Source: Synura sp. LO234KE (taxonomy: Eukaryota; Sar; Synurophyceae; Synurales; Mallomonadaceae). Taken from it: a stretch of DNA of 13,325 nt. Within the stretch, counting starts at the first letter, position 1; each line of letters begins with the position of its first letter. The position numbers and the translations under genes are program-made. The notes under the pieces were generated by a model. That model made no database searches. It was not told the DNA's origin and was given only the letters and a program-made list of their open reading frames with translations. Below are positions 9,182 to 13,325 of the stretch, in pieces. The stretch lies in assembly GCA_015143735.1 (NCBI GenBank), contig VKHC01000319.1, forward strand, positions 1 through 13,325, written 5' to 3'.

Positions 9182-9403
9182 TTAACGAATGATGGCTGAA
9201 CGCTTCTTCCCATCATACAGGTATGAAAGCGTTATCTGATTCACAACGTAATGTCGCACAAAAAGATTATCAAAAACAAGAGGATTGTTTTTCCGGGTTA
9301 ACAAAATAATTTTTGTTTTTTCAGCCTCAGTGATGACCCACCGTACTTTAAGCTTCCTCTTGAGTTTAGCAGCTAACTTACAGTGTTTCGATGCTAAAAC
9401 CAA
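9182..9403 (-). CDS. Possible small protein or terminal exon, weak
   Basis: This open frame reads KLKRKLKVRWVITEAEKTKI, then LLTRKNNPLVFDNLFVRHYV and ends RSAIIR. It is basic and protein-like, but begins without ATG; a TTTTAG just inside its 5' edge (about 9396-9401) could be a splice acceptor. No upstream exon with a matching donor was found and I recognise no family. It could equally be chance. Confidence 0.2.
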   Translation of the reverse strand: MVLASKHCKLAAKLKRKLKVRWVITEAEKTKIILLTRKNNPLVFDNLFVRHYVVNQITLSYLYDGKKRSAIIR

Positions 9404-9916
9404 ACTTAAATACCAAAGTCAATTACGTTAATTTCAGTTATGATTTAAAAGAAGCGACCCAGGACGCACTTTGGAAAACTGGATAAAAACCATATTATTT
9501 TGTGCTGATGATGCTTTGATTATTTGAGTATTCAATTTAGGGTCAAAATCTACTGCGAAATATACAAGGTTGGTTCAGTGCAGAGAGATTACTTGCACCC
9601 ATTGAAACCGGTAATACTAACTTAATTCAGATTTGAATATGCTTTCATACTATTCCTAAATATCATCACCTTGCGAGAAATATATCGTGCTTTGTCCCTT
9701 CCGGACCAATAAAATTTTAATTAGCAGTTAAATAAGTAAGTATCACATTAAATATAGCCTTTAAATAGCTCTTAAATTCTCCTGATCGCTTGTAAGCATT
9801 AAAGGTACATTTGATTTTTTCTATATTTTGCACTTCATATTTGTAATATTGAACAACACAATTTCCAATTTTTTACAGCGCAGTAGTTTAGTTGTCGCGC
9901 TGTTCATTATATTAAA

Positions 9917-10489
9917 ATGCATGATAACTTGCAGTCTTCAGTACTTCAAGTTGTAATACCTAGATTACCGGAAGACGAACTCAGTGAGCTTAGTTGTCTT
10001 GCTGCCTTAGCATTTCATAAACCTTGGCGCAACTGTCCTCAAGAGACCCCGATGATGCAGCTTAAAGGACTGCACCCGACATGGCGAGATGCATATCAGG
10101 CATATTTTAAACAGCTGAGTGACGACTTTCGTGAAAAGAACTCGGAGAAATCGATTTCAATTTTAACTGCAATCCATGACATGAAAGGGGCAACCAGCTC
10201 TACATATAAAGCAATATGGAAAAGCAAGATAAAGCAGAATCAGGGAGTGGATATGATTACTCATTCTTGGATAGCTGTGTCAATATTTATTGACCCTGTT
10301 TTGTTCGCTAGTATCGGATTGAAAAATGGAATGGATGAAGTCTGCTGGAATTGTGGCAAGATGAGCGCGTGTGTTGAACTACTTCGTTGTGCGAGATGTC
10401 ATAAGGCCCGATATTGTTCGGTTGAATGCCAAAAGAATGCCTGGTGGCATCATAAAGCCACGGGAACTCAAGAATACAAATGTGGCTGA
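9917..10489 (+). CDS. MYND-type zinc finger protein
   Basis: Uninterrupted 190-residue protein. Residues 1-135 (LPEDELSELSCLAALAFHKP, HPTWRDAYQAYFKQL, DPVLFASIGLKNGMDEV) match no domain I know and are probably helical. The C-terminus is a MYND finger: CWNC (143, 146), CARC (158, 161), YCSVECQ (167, 171), then W177, His178/His179 and C189. MYND fingers bind two zinc ions and mediate protein-protein contacts, often in transcriptional or methyltransferase complexes; no SET domain is present, so an adaptor role is inferred. The spacing from the last His to the final Cys is 9 residues instead of the usual 3, because of an ATGTQE-like insert. The protein ends one residue after the last Cys. ATG chosen as the first in frame. 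Confidence 0.85.
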   Translation: MHDNLQSSVLQVVIPRLPEDELSELSCLAALAFHKPWRNCPQETPMMQLKGLHPTWRDAYQAYFKQLSDDFREKNSEKSISILTAIHDMKGATSSTYKAIWKSKIKQNQGVDMITHSWIAVSIFIDPVLFASIGLKNGMDEVCWNCGKMSACVELLRCARCHKARYCSVECQKNAWWHHKATGTQEYKCG

Positions 10490-11351
10490 TATTGGAAGAT
10501 TTCCCGATTCCCGGGACGAAACGATGATTTTCAATGTAATTTTTTAAGTGATTGAGGACAACTATTTGTTCAAAATGTATTTTCTCACGAGTTTTGTGAA
10601 TTCAACCGTTTACTGGAGATTACGCTTTTCTTTCTATTATCGACAAAATACCTATTTAATGAAGCTCTGTCCCACTTTCTTTCTGCGTTATTCACTTATT
10701 CTTACAAGGAATATTATGCGTTGCTGTTTTCGATAATCAAATTCCAAGGAGTGAGCGGTACTAATAGGATACAGTTAATGTTACTGTTAAATTACATCAC
10801 AGATTTTTTTCAGTAAATAGAATACTAGCTTGCATGCATAGTCCTAGCTACTGATATTGCTTAGGCAAGGAACACAACCCAGGCATCACGTTAACAAGCA
10901 AGTAAGGGGCAGGAGGAGCGGGTGGGGGATGGTCTCGACCACGTTTTCAGTGCACACAGGCACTACACTAGCTATAGTAGAGGAAACTTTTGCTTCCAAA
11001 TAATAGAGGATAAACCGTATCTCGAGACGTAAATGCTCAATGTATTTTCATCCCCTAGGTTGCCAAAAGGCTTATTCATCGCTCCTCAATTTGGGTCGTC
11101 TTTCGCTCATATTTGCTCGCTTGAGTTGTGGAATGCTCTCTTTATTTCTTGTAACCTTAATACCACTTTTTGCTTAAGCTTGGCCCGCGTAGTACAAATT
11201 TCATCCCCTTTAATACATTTTATTTTTTTAATTAAGAATATTAGAATTTCAACTCTTGAATCGCTTGATCAAAAATCAAAATTTGGAATATTTTTAGAAC
11301 ACTTACGACCGAAGAGTTTCCGTCATATACTTTATTAATCATTTTTTTCAG
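10490..11351. other. Intergenic region, nothing definite
   Basis: AT-rich sequence with scattered stops. A plus-strand frame starting at ATG 11033 (101 codons) is Phe/Leu/Ile-rich but has no family resemblance and no clear donor at its end, so I do not call it. A strong acceptor-like ATTTTTTTCAG ends at 11351. Confidence 0.45.
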
Positions 11352-11449
11352 CTGCTACCATGCTCATATCATCTGATTTTCTCTTAGGAGCCATAATGGA
11401 ACTATTAACAACTCGTTTTACTAAAACACGTTACCACCCAAGTGAATAA
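11352..11449 (+). CDS. Possible terminal exon or mini-protein
   Basis: Directly after the acceptor-like TTTTTTTCAG, a frame with ATG at 11360 encodes MLISSDFLLGAIMELLTTRF and ends HPSE, stop TAA at 11447. It could be a 29-residue protein with a 5'-proximal splice acceptor, or the last exon of a gene whose earlier exons I cannot place. An AATAAA hexamer overlaps the stop. Not recognised. Confidence 0.3.
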
Positions 11450-11450
11450 A
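11445..11450 (+). terminator. Possible polyadenylation signal overlapping a stop codon
   Basis: AATAAA spans the TAA stop of the candidate exon at 11352-11449. Position is early for a cleavage signal of that frame, so it may be coincidental. Confidence 0.2.
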
Positions 11451-11597
11451 AGTTCTTCTTGAGTACTCTATCAACTAGAGCCAAGATAGATGTGATACAG
11501 ACATCACATACGCACACACATAACACTATCATCCTTGTTAGAAAATGGACACAGCCACGGAGGAGAGCTACCCTTCTCTACACGAGCCAGGCGACCG

Positions 11598-12629
11598 TTA
11601 CGGAATGTCTTCCACTTTGGTCTCGCGCTCGCCGCCGTCGGACAACACTTCCTCGTCTTCTACTCGTCGAGATCTCCCAGCGATATTACGGGACCTCAAG
11701 CCTCTCAACAACGGATGACTCGGGTCATGGGTCATAGGAGACAAGGTCTGACTGCTCGCCTTCACCAATTCCCGCTCGACCTTGTGCTCCAGCCCATCCC
11801 TGGTGAGGTGGTCCACCTGCGGGGGGATGTGTTACTCTCTAACCCAAACATTTAAGTACTAGTGGGGACGCGGAGAACGCCAACTTCTCTCATCCCTTTA
11901 AGCTGTCCACGCCCTTCCATAACAGACACGTCAAGCCCAACGCCACGACTTACCCATCTACTACACACCCACCCTATCACCCGTTACTCCCCCCACCCCA
12001 CTCAGCGTACATGAACAAAGGCCCGCTCGACATCTGGCAGTCCCTCCAACTTATGCTGAAGGGCCAGAGCTATGTCATGGGACTCAGCCACGGTCATCTG
12101 GGCGGGCATGACCACTTCCATCTCCACGTTGAATCTGAATGATGACAGCGACAGTGACAGGGACAGTGACAGTGCAGTGGCCGCAGATAGAGTTCAAAGT
12201 CACAAGTTGAAGATATTGAGACTGTAGGGCGCGGGAGCTGACGGAATAGATGTAGAAGATATCAGAGCTCTGTGGAAACATGTCATTGTCAATGTACTTT
12301 AACTTCTTTATATATATTTGTCTGATGTTATTGTATTACAACAGTATCGCTAAGAGGGTAAATTTGACTTAGAGTCAGACTCTACGACAGACTGTACGAT
12401 TCAGGAAGTGAGGGAGGGATGGAGGGAGTGCGACCGCTATAGCGCCTTAGTCATCATAGCCTGTTCAGGTACCTGGCCCCGAAATGGTACGCACGAGTAC
12501 AGTCGACCACCAGGCGCTCATCATGATTCCCAGCGATATCTTGCACCTGATATTCCAACCTACCGACTAACCCATATTATCAGAAAGCAACTCTACTAAA
12601 AGATCTCGGAACAGGAGGTGTGGAGGCCG
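11598..12629 (-). CDS. Cation diffusion facilitator (metal transporter), C-terminal part
   Basis: Four exons on the minus strand: 12629-12597, 12546-12473, 12134-12011 and 11816-11598 (introns 50, 338 and 194 bp, GT-AG, phases 0, 2, 0), giving 149 residues. The joined product contains LVVDCTRAYHFGARFNVEME, VVMPAQMTVAESHDIALALQ, HKLEGLPDVERAFVHVDHLT and RDGLEHKVEREL: the cytosolic C-terminal domain typical of CDF proteins, which export or sequester Zn2+, Mn2+ or similar ions and use this domain to dimerise and sense metal. A Ser/Glu-rich tail of about 55 residues follows (SPMTHDPSHP, ending KVEDIP). The transmembrane half, with the metal-binding Asp/His pairs, should lie upstream, but I could not find it in 12630-13325; it may be beyond the window or lost. 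The 33-bp first exon (RPPHLLFRDLL) is inferred from phase and intron length. Confidence 0.85.
12144..12174 (+). repeat. Imperfect hexamer tandem repeat (GACAGY/G)
   Basis: Five successive copies of GACAG(C/T/G) lie in the intron of the metal-transporter gene, directly upstream (minus-strand sense) of the acceptor at 12135. On the minus strand it reads as CTGTCA-type repeats and supplies the pyrimidine-rich tract of that acceptor. Confidence 0.8.
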
Positions 12630-13325
12630 CTACCAATGAAAACACAGGTAAACACTTTATTCAGAAGATTCCAGACAATAGGTTACCATGGCACATGGCT
12701 TCGCTCTCGGCGTAGAGCTACAACCGTTACCCCCTCCCTCCCACACCCTCGACTCTTACGGTACTTTTACAGCTTCCCGAAGCGCTACTTATATCCTTTG
12801 TTTTGAAGGAGCGACTTTGGCACAGCTTCAGTGTGATTGTAAATCCTCCTCGTGATTCCACTCGTCCCCTCAGATATCTATCTACCAGGGGGGGCCCCTT
12901 GGAACCTCGTCGCCAGCAGCGGAGTTCTCACCCCCCTCAAAATCGTGTCCTGCGGCGCCCCTGCATACTACCCCGTCCACTTCGCCTCGAATAATTCAAC
13001 CCCCCCCCCCAACGGGAATTGCATTTGCGTGTAGCTAGTGTATCGCGATAGTTTCCCTGACCGTACTACTAATATAATCCTTGTAACAAGAGAGGACCAG
13101 CACTCCGGCGGAGAGAGATGATATAATCGACTCACCACCCCACATACGCAATGGAAATATAATGGAAATATATTATACATACGCAAACGTTTAACCATGT
13201 ACTGGTGGTCCATATTCTTGTAAACATCGCTATTATTATAGCTCCGTGCAAATATGTCGAGAGATATATAGCATTAGCAAATAACTATGAAAAATACTTA
13301 CGAATACTAAAATAGTTTTTGTAAG
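12630..13325. other. Unresolved region upstream of the metal-transporter exons
   Basis: Expected to hold the transmembrane half of the metal transporter on the minus strand, but no frame shows suitable hydrophobic helices. One exon-like segment (12959 down to 12887, encoding GHDFEGGENSAAGDEVPRGP on the minus strand) is flanked by ATGCAG and TG|GTAGAT and might be a hydrophilic loop. A run of about 11 C lies at 13000-13010. From 13100 to the end the sequence is AT-rich with no gene seen. Confidence 0.35.

Larger units (their letters stand above)
8423..9916. other. Intergenic region without a convincing gene
   Basis: Between the nuclease-family stop and the MYND-protein ATG I see no well-supported gene. 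It contains the purine-rich tract at 8915-9006, a minor minus-strand frame at 9182-9403, and otherwise AT-rich sequence with many stops in all frames. A pyrimidine-rich acceptor-like ATTTTTTACAG ends at 9878, 38 bases before the MYND ATG. Confidence 0.5.

Noticed and set aside
11545-11718. Plus-strand frame starting MDTATEESYPSLHEPG
   Set aside because: Overlaps, antisense, the last exon of the metal transporter, which has a strong acceptor and a continuous family match.
12011-12151. Plus-strand His-rich peptide (SHGHLGGHDHFHLH) suggesting a metal-binding protein
   Set aside because: Exactly antisense to the conserved C-terminal domain of the metal transporter; the His codons arise from that complement.

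Overview
The window is nuclear DNA of a eukaryote. Evidence is a ribosomal protein L19e gene interrupted by three spliceosomal introns, many genes whose frames can only be joined across GT-AG boundaries, and a MYND zinc finger. The L19e, nuclease-family and transporter sequences suggest a unicellular eukaryote (alveolate- or stramenopile-like), but I cannot name a species and hold this loosely. There are no prokaryotic operons, CRISPR arrays, rRNA or recognisable tRNA genes.

Layout, left to right. 1-1833 (minus): an MFS sugar-transporter gene, open at the left window edge, with three exons joined by two phase-1 introns. 2183-2836 (minus): two exons of a hydrophilic protein that may be the N-terminal tail of the same transporter. 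3066-3654 (plus): a small leucine-rich-repeat protein in four exons. 3693-4347 (minus), 4796-5395 (plus) and 5441-6034 (minus): three uncharacterised candidate genes whose exon structure is only partly resolved. 6278-7080 (minus): complete RPL19 in four coding exons, the first being just ATG, with one GC-AG intron. 7291-8422 (plus): complete two-exon endonuclease/exonuclease/phosphatase-family protein. 9917-10489 (plus): intronless MYND-finger protein. 11598-12629 (minus): C-terminal half of a cation diffusion facilitator (metal transporter) in four exons. The last 0.7 kb is unresolved.

Genes on opposite strands often start close together (2836/3066, 7080/7291), so short shared upstream regions are likely. 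Introns are mostly 50-120 bp in the AT-rich genes (LRR, RPL19, nuclease) but about 200-370 bp in several places in the GC-richer transporter genes. Four introns split a Gly codon in the same way (G|GT) at AGGT- or GGT-type sites. The genes do not form an obvious pathway: two membrane transporters (sugar and metal), one ribosomal protein and regulatory or adaptor-like proteins.
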